The position numbers and the translations under genes were made by a program. From contig JAGYOT010000087.1 of the NCBI GenBank assembly GCA_018399455.1, positions 1 through 7,332 on the forward strand: 7,332 nucleotides of DNA, in the 5' to 3' direction. The notes under the pieces were generated by a model that was not told the origin of the DNA, ran no database searches, and saw only the letters and a program-made list of their open reading frames with translations. This stretch comes from Desulfobacterales bacterium. Lineage in GTDB: Bacteria > Desulfobacterota > Desulfobacteria > Desulfobacterales > Desulfosalsimonadaceae. Shown piece after piece: positions 1-5,438 of this stretch (its first letter is position 1; each line of letters opens with the position of its first letter).

Positions 1-565
1 CCCCGAAGTACCGGTCTTCCAGCCGATTGTGCCGGATGTTGTCCGCCGTGGTGCGTGCCGCAAGAAAGTTGTTATCCACAGCCAGAGCGGTTTGGGCTCC
101 GAGCCGGGCTGATGCGATGGCCAGCAGGCCGGTTCCTGCGCCCAGATCAAGGACGCTTTGTATCGGCTCCCGGTGCATCAGCCATTGCAGCGCAAAGAGG
201 CAGTGCCGCGTGGTCGGATGATTGCCCGCGCCGAAAACCACTCCGGGGTCAAGAAGAATCTGTTCTCTATTCGGCTCGGCCGCGGTTTCCGACCATGGCG
301 GCATGATCCGAAACGGCCCGGCTGTGAAGGGCGAAATGCTCCCCCCGTGCCAAGCCTCGTAGCTCATCTCAAAGCGATCGGTCAGAGACAGTGCCGGCTG
401 GTCGACCAGAAGTGCTGACACCGCTTCATCAGCCGGTTCAGTAAAAAATAAAAAGGCCGTGTCGCCCTCCTGCCAGTTACCGATAAACGAAGATCCCAAA
501 AATCTTTCGTCATGGGCGGAGACCCGGCCTGCTATGTAATAAATATAAAGATAGGGATAGGGCAT
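1..565 (-). CDS. prmA: PrmA-like protein methyltransferase (ribosomal protein L11 methyltransferase family), 3' end cut by window
   Basis: This is an S-adenosylmethionine-dependent class I methyltransferase. PrmA family members methylate ribosomal protein L11 in the cytoplasm. The 188 visible residues show an N-terminal substrate-recognition region (about 1-95), the PrmA hallmark LDPGVVFGAGNHPTTR (105-120), SAM-binding motif I VLDLGAGTG (138-146), and the acidic end of the second strand in AVDNN (162-166). The catalytic NxPF/NxPY-type motif would lie beyond the window edge. I chose the ATG at 565 because AAAGG sits 9 bases upstream and the YLYIYYIAGR region follows at once. An upstream ATG at 613 has no ribosome binding site. 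It lies downstream of cooC on the same strand with a 73-base gap, so it is probably co-transcribed. The N-terminal region differs from the classical E. coli PrmA start, so the substrate may not be L11. Fold assignment is confident; substrate is not. Confidence 0.85.
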   Translation of the reverse strand, partial: MPYPYLYIYYIAGRVSAHDERFLGSSFIGNWQEGDTAFLFFTEPADEAVSALLVDQPALSLTDRFEMSYEAWHGGSISPFTAGPFRIMPPWSETAAEPNREQILLDPGVVFGAGNHPTTRHCLFALQWLMHREPIQSVLDLGAGTGLLAIASARLGAQTALAVDNNFLAARTTADNIRHNRLEDRYFG

Positions 566-638
566 GCCGGTCTGCCTTTGCGTGGATTTGTTATGTTTCA
601 CCAGATGCGTCATAAAAACCGGCAACACCCGTTTTCAG

Positions 639-1385
639 CTAAAACAATTTTTCGAACAAGGCAAAAGCGGAACTTACCGACACGGCGTCCTCGGGTAAAT
701 CAACAATGGGCGTTCCCTCAAAATCATACTCATAGATATCGGTATCTTCCGGCACTGCCCCCAGCAGTTCAAGCCCGGCATCGGAAACCATCCGCACGAC
801 CTTTTCAGGCACCTCATTCTTGGCTTGATTAAAAATCAAACAGGCCCGTTCGACGCCTATATTTAACTCTTTTGCCAGTTCATTGATACGAAGGGCGGCC
901 TGTAGCCCCCGCCTTGAAGCATCGGTGACAATCAGGAGGATGTTCACATTCCGGGTTGTCAATCGGCTGATATGTTCCATGCCGGCCTCATTATCCATTA
1001 CGATATATGGATAATTGGACGTAAGGCGTTCCAGAGAAAGGGTCAGGAGGGAATTGGCCGCACAGTAACAGCCCGCCCCTTCAGGCTGACCCATCACGAT
1101 GAGATCGTAATCGCCCGTTTCAATAACCGCCTCCTCCATTCGCATGGTCATGAACACATCCTTGGTCATTCCGTTGGGCACAACTCCCTTTTTCATATCT
1201 TCCCTCGCATTGCCCAGGGTGTCCGGCACATCCAGGCCGAGGACCTCATTGAAATTATAATTGGAGTCCGCATCAACAGCCAGAATCGGAGTTTTCTTGT
1301 GTTTTACCATGTACTTAATCAACAGTCCGGCAAGGGTTGTTTTTCCGGTGCCGCCTTTTCCCGCCAGCGCAATCGTATAGGCCAT
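639..1385 (-). CDS. cooC: CooC-type carbon monoxide dehydrogenase maturation ATPase
   Basis: This is a MinD/SIMIBI-class P-loop ATPase that, in the CooC/AcsF family, delivers nickel to the C-cluster of carbon monoxide dehydrogenase in the cytoplasm. The 248-residue protein has a deviant Walker A motif GKGGTGKTT (9-17) with the signature lysine K10, then VDAD (37-40). The family's CxC metal-binding and dimer-interface motif is in GQPEGAGCYCAAN (C106 and C108), and the switch II-like DNEAGMEH begins at 130-131 (D131). Length matches the usual ~250 residues. The ATG at 1385 is preceded by AAAGGAGAT. A TTG seven codons upstream (1406) lies before this ribosome binding site and was rejected as start. 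It is first in a unit with the prmA-like gene. No CODH subunit gene is in the window, so its client is encoded elsewhere or just outside. The pairing with CODH is family knowledge, not seen here. Confidence 0.93.
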   Translation of the reverse strand: MAYTIALAGKGGTGKTTLAGLLIKYMVKHKKTPILAVDADSNYNFNEVLGLDVPDTLGNAREDMKKGVVPNGMTKDVFMTMRMEEAVIETGDYDLIVMGQPEGAGCYCAANSLLTLSLERLTSNYPYIVMDNEAGMEHISRLTTRNVNILLIVTDASRRGLQAALRINELAKELNIGVERACLIFNQAKNEVPEKVVRMVSDAGLELLGAVPEDTDIYEYDFEGTPIVDLPEDAVSVSSAFALFEKLF

Positions 1386-1419
1386 TATAATTCTATCTCC
1401 TTTCAAGTCTAAATAATCT

Positions 1420-1452
1420 TTTATACCTATGCCACTTAAAAGTTTCCGTCAA
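1420..1452 (-). promoter_or_regulatory. Possible promoter of cooC (weak)
   Basis: On the minus strand TTGACG (1452-1447) resembles a -35 element and TATAAA (1425-1420) resembles a -10 element. The spacer is 21 bases, longer than the usual 16-18, so the pair may not function together. The -10 candidate lies about 35 bases before the cooC start codon, a sensible distance. No operator was recognised. Confidence 0.25.
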
Positions 1453-1508
1453 GGATCTTTTAACGCTTGTCATTGCCTTGCTGCTGCGATATCAGACGGT
1501 TCTTCATC

Positions 1509-1531
1509 CGGCAGAAAGAGAGGCTCTGCCG
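1509..1531. repeat. Perfect 7-bp inverted repeat in the divergent intergenic region
   Basis: CGGCAGA (1509-1515) and TCTGCCG (1525-1531) are perfect inverted copies separated by 9 bases. No T-run follows on either strand, so it is unlikely to be an intrinsic terminator. Its position between divergent cooC and sixA would suit a regulator binding site or an RNA hairpin. A 7-bp repeat can also arise by chance. Confidence 0.3.
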
Positions 1532-1613
1532 CCGGGAGGAAGCACAAACATGAGATCGATTTCAGCCCCTGCCATTAATGTTTGCAGAACCTGTTTAATT
1601 GTTTATATATTTA

Positions 1614-1619
1614 TATAAT
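1614..1619 (+). promoter_or_regulatory. Candidate -10 box upstream of sixA
   Basis: A perfect TATAAT lies in a very AT-rich stretch (1591-1620), 23 bases before the sixA start codon. No convincing -35 hexamer is seen at 16-18 bases: CTGTTT at 1591-1596 is the nearest. The AT-rich run makes a chance match likely. A transcript from here would have a leader of roughly 15 bases, just enough to contain the GGGAGG ribosome binding site. Confidence 0.35.
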
Positions 1620-1641
1620 ACTCGATTAAAGGGAGGTTTGT

Positions 1642-2103
1642 ATGGCACTGTTTTTAGTCCAGCACGGCAAGAACTTAAAAAAGGATGTCAATCCGGAGCA
1701 GCCGCTTTCCGACGAAGGCATTGCGGAAGTTGAACGGATTGCCCAAACTGCGGCCAATTATGCGGTTCAAATCGCGGAAATCAGGCACAGCGGCAAAAAA
1801 CGGGCCCTTCAGACTGCGGAAATTTTCGCCCGGCATCTGAACGCGGCCGACCGGGTCGGAGAGATGAATGGCATCAAAGCCCTTGATGATGTGGTGCCCA
1901 TTGCCCAATCCGTCGAGGCTGGCCGAAACCTGATGCTGGTCGGCCACCTGCCGTTTATGGAGCGCCTGACCAGCTACCTTGTCGCCGGGAATCCGGATAT
2001 TACCGTCATGAAATTCCAGAACGGCGGCATCGTATGCCTGGATCGACTGGAAAACAGCAATGAATGGGCGATTAAATGGACGTTGATGCCGAATATCCGT
2101 TAA
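1642..2103 (+). CDS. sixA: SixA-like phosphohistidine phosphatase (histidine phosphatase superfamily)
   Basis: This small cytoplasmic phosphatase belongs to the SixA branch of the histidine phosphatase superfamily. In E. coli SixA removes phosphate from histidine in phosphotransfer proteins. The 153-residue protein has the catalytic histidine H8 in LVQHG (5-9), SGKKRALQTAEIFA (50-63), which matches the SixA SGxxRAxQTAE motif with conserved R54, and the second phosphate-pocket histidine H102 in GHLP (101-104). The normal RHG arginine is replaced by glutamine (Q7). Length matches SixA (~160). The ATG at 1642 has a strong GGGAGG ribosome binding site 7 bases upstream. The gene seems to stand alone: divergent from cooC and 149 bases from the next start. 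The Q7 variant may change phosphate binding or substrate, so the physiological target is unknown. Confidence 0.85.
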   Translation: MALFLVQHGKNLKKDVNPEQPLSDEGIAEVERIAQTAANYAVQIAEIRHSGKKRALQTAEIFARHLNAADRVGEMNGIKALDDVVPIAQSVEAGRNLMLVGHLPFMERLTSYLVAGNPDITVMKFQNGGIVCLDRLENSNEWAIKWTLMPNIR

Positions 2104-2127
2104 CCTGATTGAATTAACCGAAATTAC

Positions 2128-2156
2128 TTGCTTCTCTATACTGGTTATGGCATAAA
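2128..2156 (+). promoter_or_regulatory. Possible promoter for the toroid-acyltransferase pair (weak)
   Basis: TTGCTT (2128-2133) and CATAAA (2151-2156) are spaced by 17 bases and match three and four of six consensus positions. The surrounding gap (2104-2252) holds no gene. A GATAAT at 2170-2175 is an alternative -10 without a clear -35. Either would start the transcript roughly 70-90 bases before the ATG at 2253. Confidence 0.25.
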
Positions 2157-2169
2157 TAAACATTTATTT
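2154..2169. repeat. AT-rich palindrome AAATAAA-CA-TTTATTT
   Basis: A perfect 7-bp inverted repeat with a 2-base centre lies in the gap between sixA and the toroid gene and overlaps the weak promoter candidate. With no GC pairs it is not a typical terminator hairpin. It could be an operator half-site pair or simply AT-rich sequence. Confidence 0.3.
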
Positions 2170-2252
2170 GATAATTCGAGCAACGTTCAGGTTTCCCGGC
2201 CATGGATGCCGCCAGGAACAAGGGGTCAACAGAGACGGAGCGTGGAGAAGCT

Positions 2253-3302
2253 ATGAAGCCGGAGGTAGAATGGAGGAAGCCGGCGGTTTCGGTGGATATC
2301 GAAACCATCGCTTTACTGATTGCGGATTTACAAAAAGAAACGGGGGAGATTCCATGGAGCCGGGGCGGTAAAACCGATCCCTGGGATCTTGTTGAAGCTG
2401 CCATGGGTTTGGCGATTTGCGGTTATATCGCTGAAGCGAGGGCCGCCTACGAGTGGCTGGCGCAAATGCAGCTCCCGGACGGCAGCTGGTACGCCACCTA
2501 CATGAAGGGCGAGCCCCTGGACCGAACCCGGGAAACCAATCTGTCCTCCTACATTGCCGTCGGTCTTTTGCACTATTACCTGATCACCCGGGATATTGAC
2601 TTTTTGCGTCAGATGTGGCCGACGGTGGAGGCGGCCATTAATTTTGCAGTGAGTCTCCAGGCCCCGACAGGCGAGATCTACTGGGCCAAAAGCCCGGATC
2701 TGGAAATTGATCCCATGGCGCTGTTGACCGGATCCAGCTCCATTTATATGAGCTTTAAATGTGCGCTCTCCATCGCCGGCCTTTTGGAAAAAGAAAAGCC
2801 GGTGTGGAAAACCGCATGGATGAATCTGGGCGAGGCCATTCGCGACGGCTATCATCTTTTCAACATGACCAAATCCCGTTACTCAATGGACTGGTTCTAT
2901 CCGGTTCTATCAGGTGCTGTAACAGGAGATGCCGCAAGCGAGCGGATCGATCAGCAATGGAAAAAATTTGTGGTTGAGGGAATGGGGGTTTTATGCGTTT
3001 CTGACAGACCCTGGATAACCATTGCGGAAACCTGTGAACTGGTACTGGCGTTGGCCGCCATGGGCAGACGGAAAATCGCCGGCATTGTCTTCAACTGGTT
3101 AATTGACTGGAAGTTTGAAGATGGTTCTTACTGGTGCGGGTTTACCTATCCGGACATGGTGATCTGGCCGGAGGACAAAATTTCGTGGACAAACGCAGTG
3201 GTCATTATGGCCGCAGATGCCTTGTATCAAATGACGCCCGCCGCCGGTCTGTTCAACCACGACTTCTGGAACACCGCAGAATTCGTTGCATATCTGAAAT
3301 AA
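2253..3302 (+). CDS. Alpha/alpha-toroid protein (six-hairpin glycosidase or prenyltransferase-like), function unknown
   Basis: This 349-residue protein is rich in Trp and Tyr and in alternating helices, as expected of an (alpha/alpha)6 barrel. Features shared with six-hairpin glycosidases (glucoamylase and debranching-like) are ETNLSSYIAVGLLHYYLITRD (95-115, aromatic-rich hairpin), the MWPTVEAAINF helix (121-131), TGEIYWAKS (139-147) and the C-terminal DMVIWPEDKISWTNAVVIMAAD (301-322). Two QxxDGSW-like segments, QLPDGSW (73-79) and KFEDGSYW (287-294), resemble QW motifs of prenyltransferase/terpene cyclase toroids, so automatic pipelines may call it a prenyltransferase. No signal peptide or membrane segment is seen, so it is probably cytoplasmic. 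The start at 2253 is chosen because GGAGAAG lies just upstream; an in-frame ATG at 2202 lacks a ribosome binding site. It is followed directly by an acyltransferase gene, which suggests a shared glycan or lipid substrate. The fold call is fairly safe, the reaction unknown. Confidence 0.7.
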   Translation: MKPEVEWRKPAVSVDIETIALLIADLQKETGEIPWSRGGKTDPWDLVEAAMGLAICGYIAEARAAYEWLAQMQLPDGSWYATYMKGEPLDRTRETNLSSYIAVGLLHYYLITRDIDFLRQMWPTVEAAINFAVSLQAPTGEIYWAKSPDLEIDPMALLTGSSSIYMSFKCALSIAGLLEKEKPVWKTAWMNLGEAIRDGYHLFNMTKSRYSMDWFYPVLSGAVTGDAASERIDQQWKKFVVEGMGVLCVSDRPWITIAETCELVLALAAMGRRKIAGIVFNWLIDWKFEDGSYWCGFTYPDMVIWPEDKISWTNAVVIMAADALYQMTPAAGLFNHDFWNTAEFVAYLK

Positions 3303-3311
3303 GGCTCTGCC

Positions 3312-4034
3312 TTGCGAAGAGACCACAGGCCCTATTACTTAAAGAAGACGTATCTGAAATTCCAGCAGGTCTACGCCAGGCATTTCCTGGCCCCCCAGCT
3401 CGACCGCCTCGGACCGGGCTTTACGGTGATCCAGCCCTGGAATATCGAGGTCTTCGGCCGCCCCATCAAAATCGGCAAGCATGCCAATATACTCAGCACT
3501 GCCGACAAAAAGATCCGGCTGACGGTCTGGCCGGAAGAGGCAGGCAAAGGCGGTATTGAAATCGGGGACTATTGTCTGATCTGCCCGGGTGTTCGTATCA
3601 GTTCGGCGGCTCACATCCGGATCGGAGATAATACAATGCTGGCCAGCCACGCATATATAACGGACGCCGATTGGCACGGCATCTACAACCGCATTTGGAC
3701 GATCGGTCCTGCAAAGGCGGTTTCTATCGGAGAGAATGTCTGGATCGGCGACAGTGCAATTATCTGCAAGGGCGTTTCCATCGGGAATAACAGCATCATC
3801 GGGGCGGGTTCGGTTGTGGTGCGCTCGATTCCCGAAAACACCATTGCCGTGGGCAACCCGGCCCGGGTGGTAAAAACACTGAATCCGCAGAAGCCTTTTG
3901 CCAAGCGGGCGGAATGGTTTGCAGACCCGGTGCTCCTGCAGCAAGATATCGACACCATTGACCGGGAAAATCTTAAAGGAAATTCTTTTTTCCACTGGAT
4001 ACGCACGCTTCTGGCGCCCCGCAGTTCAGATTAA
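3312..4034 (+). CDS. Left-handed beta-helix (hexapeptide repeat) acyltransferase, TTG start
   Basis: This 240-residue protein belongs to the hexapeptide-repeat acyltransferases (maltose/xenobiotic/sugar O- or N-acetyltransferase type), which work as trimers and use acetyl-CoA or another acyl-CoA. Residues 81-188 carry imperfect [LIV]-G-x4 coils: IEIGDY, VRISSA, IRIGDN, VSIGEN, VWIGDS, VSIGNN and IIGAGS. A loop insertion ITDADWHGIYNR (116-127) probably bears the catalytic His (H123). VGNPARVVK (180-188) is the typical C-terminal signature. The N-terminal ~55 residues and the C-terminal ~50 are helical or irregular extensions. No ATG occurs near the start. TTG at 3312 is used because AAGG, overlapping the upstream stop codon, lies 7 bases before it. 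The frame is the same as the preceding gene's, separated only by TAA and three codons, implying translational coupling. The acceptor is unknown; a sugar is most likely. Confidence 0.85.
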   Translation: MRRDHRPYYLKKTYLKFQQVYARHFLAPQLDRLGPGFTVIQPWNIEVFGRPIKIGKHANILSTADKKIRLTVWPEEAGKGGIEIGDYCLICPGVRISSAAHIRIGDNTMLASHAYITDADWHGIYNRIWTIGPAKAVSIGENVWIGDSAIICKGVSIGNNSIIGAGSVVVRSIPENTIAVGNPARVVKTLNPQKPFAKRAEWFADPVLLQQDIDTIDRENLKGNSFFHWIRTLLAPRSSD

Positions 4035-4049
4035 CCCCGCTTCACATTA

Positions 4050-4071
4050 GATGCGGCTCCGGTTTCGCATC
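4050..4071 (+). terminator. Weak hairpin after the acyltransferase gene
   Basis: GATGCG (4050-4055) and CGCATC (4066-4071) form a perfect 6-bp stem with a 10-base loop, 16 bases after the acyltransferase stop. The T-rich stretch TTGTTTT (4081-4087) begins 9 bases later, so this is a poor intrinsic terminator. It abuts the -35 box of the next promoter. Confidence 0.25.
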
Positions 4072-4073
4072 CC

Positions 4074-4102
4074 TTGCATGTTGTTTTAAATCCTTATATA
4101 AT
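4074..4102 (+). promoter_or_regulatory. Sigma70-like promoter of the small protein-DUF1848-dusB operon
   Basis: TTGCAT (4074-4079; four of six consensus positions) is separated by exactly 17 bases from a perfect TATAAT (4097-4102). A second overlapping TATAAT lies at 4102-4107. Transcription would begin near 4109-4115, so the ATG at 4108 is at or before the transcript start, which favours translation from the ATG at 4162. This is the best promoter in the window. Confidence 0.6.
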
Positions 4103-4161
4103 ATAATATGGGCAATAGTTCAGGCAAGGGACGTTTCCGGAAGCAGCACGGGAAAAAGAAT

Positions 4162-4536
4162 ATGGCCAGGGAAAATGATATTGTTTTAATCTATTACGAA
4201 GACAAGCCGGTGAGTTTCGCCCGTATCGAGGCCATTTCACCGGATGCCAAAAAAGACTGGTATCATGTAAAATTACTGCTGCTCCAGATTCCGCTTCAGA
4301 CAGCGACCTGGATTCTGCGCGACGTCTATATCGACGGAGAGGAATTTACCATGGGCGGAAACCGCATGCGGCTCGAAAAAGTCGAAGCCCCTCCCGAAGC
4401 GGTGCCTCAAGTAGAAAAACCGAAAAACGGCTCCGAAAAGGGGGCCGGTCAAGGAGACAGCTCCGGGGAGACGGACACTGGCCCGGAGGCCAAAGTGGTT
4501 TCCCTGTGGGATCGGCAGCCTAAAAAAGATAAATGA
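4162..4536 (+). CDS. Small uncharacterised protein with charged low-complexity tail
   Basis: I do not recognise a named family. The 124-residue protein has a compact N-terminal part (1-74) with alternating hydrophobic strands: NDIVLIYY, VSFARIEAI, WYHVKLLLLQI and TATWILRDVYI, ending in FTMGGNRMRLEKV. This pattern suggests a small beta-rich, SH3- or OB-like fold. Residues 75-110 are rich in Pro, Glu, Lys, Gly and Ser and probably disordered. They end in a short motif KVVSLWDRQPKK (111-122) that may be a binding peptide. No signal peptide or membrane segment is seen. The start at 4162 is preferred over the in-frame ATG at 4108, because the promoter's -10 box ends only 5 bases before 4108 and the protein from 4162 begins with a well-ordered segment; its ribosome binding site (GGGAAAAAG) is only modest. 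The stop overlaps the DUF1848 start by 4 bases, so the two are translationally coupled. Confidence 0.75.
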   Translation: MARENDIVLIYYEDKPVSFARIEAISPDAKKDWYHVKLLLLQIPLQTATWILRDVYIDGEEFTMGGNRMRLEKVEAPPEAVPQVEKPKNGSEKGAGQGDSSGETDTGPEAKVVSLWDRQPKKDK

Positions 4537-5438
4537 CGGTCGATCCCGATATCCCCCGAATCCTTTCCGCTTCCCGGCGCACTGATATTCCCGCCTTTTA
4601 TATGGACTGGTTCATGCAGGGAATCAGGGCAGGCGTTTTTAACGTGACCAATCCCTACAACCAGCGTGTATCAAGGGTCCCTGCAATACCCGAGTCAGTG
4701 CATTCGATTGTATTCTGGTCCAAGGATTTCAGTCGGTTTTTTGATCGCGGCTATGGTGAGGCCTTAACAGGGATGGGCTATAATCTTTTCTTTAATTTTA
4801 CAATCAATTCCGAATCCGAATGGCTTGAGCCGAAGATCCCCCCGCTGGACCAGCGACTGGAAACCCTTGGCCGGCTTTGCCGGCGGTTTGGGCCTGAATG
4901 CATCAACTGGCGGTTCGACCCTGTCTGTTTTTTCACCCTCCCTGGCGGCGAGCCCGCCAACAACCTTCACGATTTCGCGAAAATTGCCGAGGCTGCAAGC
5001 CAAATGGGCATCAGGCGATGCATTACGAGTTTTATGGATCATTATCCGAAAATCAAAAGGCGGCTGGCCGCGCTGCCTGGCTTTTCTTTCCGGGATCCGC
5101 CCATGGACCAAAAAGTCCAGGTACTTGAACGGATGGCCGAACGCTTGAAACCTCTCGGCATATCGCTCTATACCTGCTGTGAAAAAAGCGTTATGTCCGA
5201 GCTGCCGCGGGACACCACCATTCGCTCGAGCGAATGTATTTCCGGCAGACTGCTGATGACCCTCTTTGGCGGCCACACCTCTCTTCGCCGGGACTCCGGC
5301 CAGCGGGTCAAACAGGGCTGCGGCTGCACGAGATCATGGGATATCGGCTCTTACAGGGAGCATCCGTGCGGCCACAACTGCCTGTTCTGCTACGCCAGTC
5401 CAGCTTCACAATGCCTTGTTTTTTCGCAGAACTCATGA
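4533..5438 (+). CDS. DUF1848 family protein with C-terminal cysteine cluster (putative Fe-S, radical-SAM-like)
   Basis: The 301-residue protein matches the DUF1848 family by its N-terminal LSASRRTDIPAFYMDWF (11-27), VTNPYNQRVSRV (38-49), SIVFWSKD (58-65), and its C-terminal GCGCTRSWDIG (262-272) followed by CGHNCLFCYASP (279-290). The last motif, C279-x3-C283-x2-C286, has the spacing of the 4Fe-4S site in radical SAM enzymes, but here it lies at the C-terminus. C263 and C265 could bind a further cluster. The middle is consistent with a TIM-barrel-like alternation of strands and helices. The biochemical role of DUF1848 is not established to my knowledge. It begins in an ATGA overlap with the small upstream protein and ends in another ATGA overlap with dusB, so all three are made in coupled fashion. 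Family assignment is strong; radical SAM chemistry is inference. Confidence 0.85.
   Translation: MTVDPDIPRILSASRRTDIPAFYMDWFMQGIRAGVFNVTNPYNQRVSRVPAIPESVHSIVFWSKDFSRFFDRGYGEALTGMGYNLFFNFTINSESEWLEPKIPPLDQRLETLGRLCRRFGPECINWRFDPVCFFTLPGGEPANNLHDFAKIAEAASQMGIRRCITSFMDHYPKIKRRLAALPGFSFRDPPMDQKVQVLERMAERLKPLGISLYTCCEKSVMSELPRDTTIRSSECISGRLLMTLFGGHTSLRRDSGQRVKQGCGCTRSWDIGSYREHPCGHNCLFCYASPASQCLVFSQNS

Noticed and set aside
972..1412. Plus-strand open frame opposite cooC
   Set aside because: cooC motifs on the minus strand are unambiguous; the opposite translation has no family features.
1504..1575. Minus-strand 23-residue open frame resembling a B12-binding protein start
   Set aside because: No ribosome binding site and only a short chance-level similarity; kept only as a weak observation.
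1550..1618. Plus-strand 22-residue open frame with a GGGAGGA upstream
   Set aside because: Too short, no recognisable motif, and it overlaps the candidate -10 box of sixA; not called as a gene.
2202..2252. Upstream ATG that would extend the toroid protein by 17 residues
   Set aside because: No ribosome binding site there, whereas the ATG at 2253 has GGAGAAG close upstream; the extension is polar and low in structure.
3291..3360. Ten-base repeat TATCTGAAAT occurring twice, 60 bases apart
   Set aside because: Short, encodes YLK in both places in unrelated contexts, and no flanking similarity; judged coincidence.
3339..3995. Long antisense open frame opposite the acyltransferase
   Set aside because: The plus-strand frame encodes clear hexapeptide repeats; the antisense translation is His/Asp/Arg-rich without domain logic, a typical shadow.
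4108..4161. Upstream ATG that would extend the small protein by 18 basic residues
   Set aside because: It lies 5 bases after the -10 box ends, at or before the predicted transcript start, with no ribosome binding site.
5234..5434. In-frame extension of dusB into the DUF1848 gene
   Set aside because: The DUF1848 cysteine motifs occupy this stretch in the other frame, and DusB homologues start at the MKIG-type sequence.
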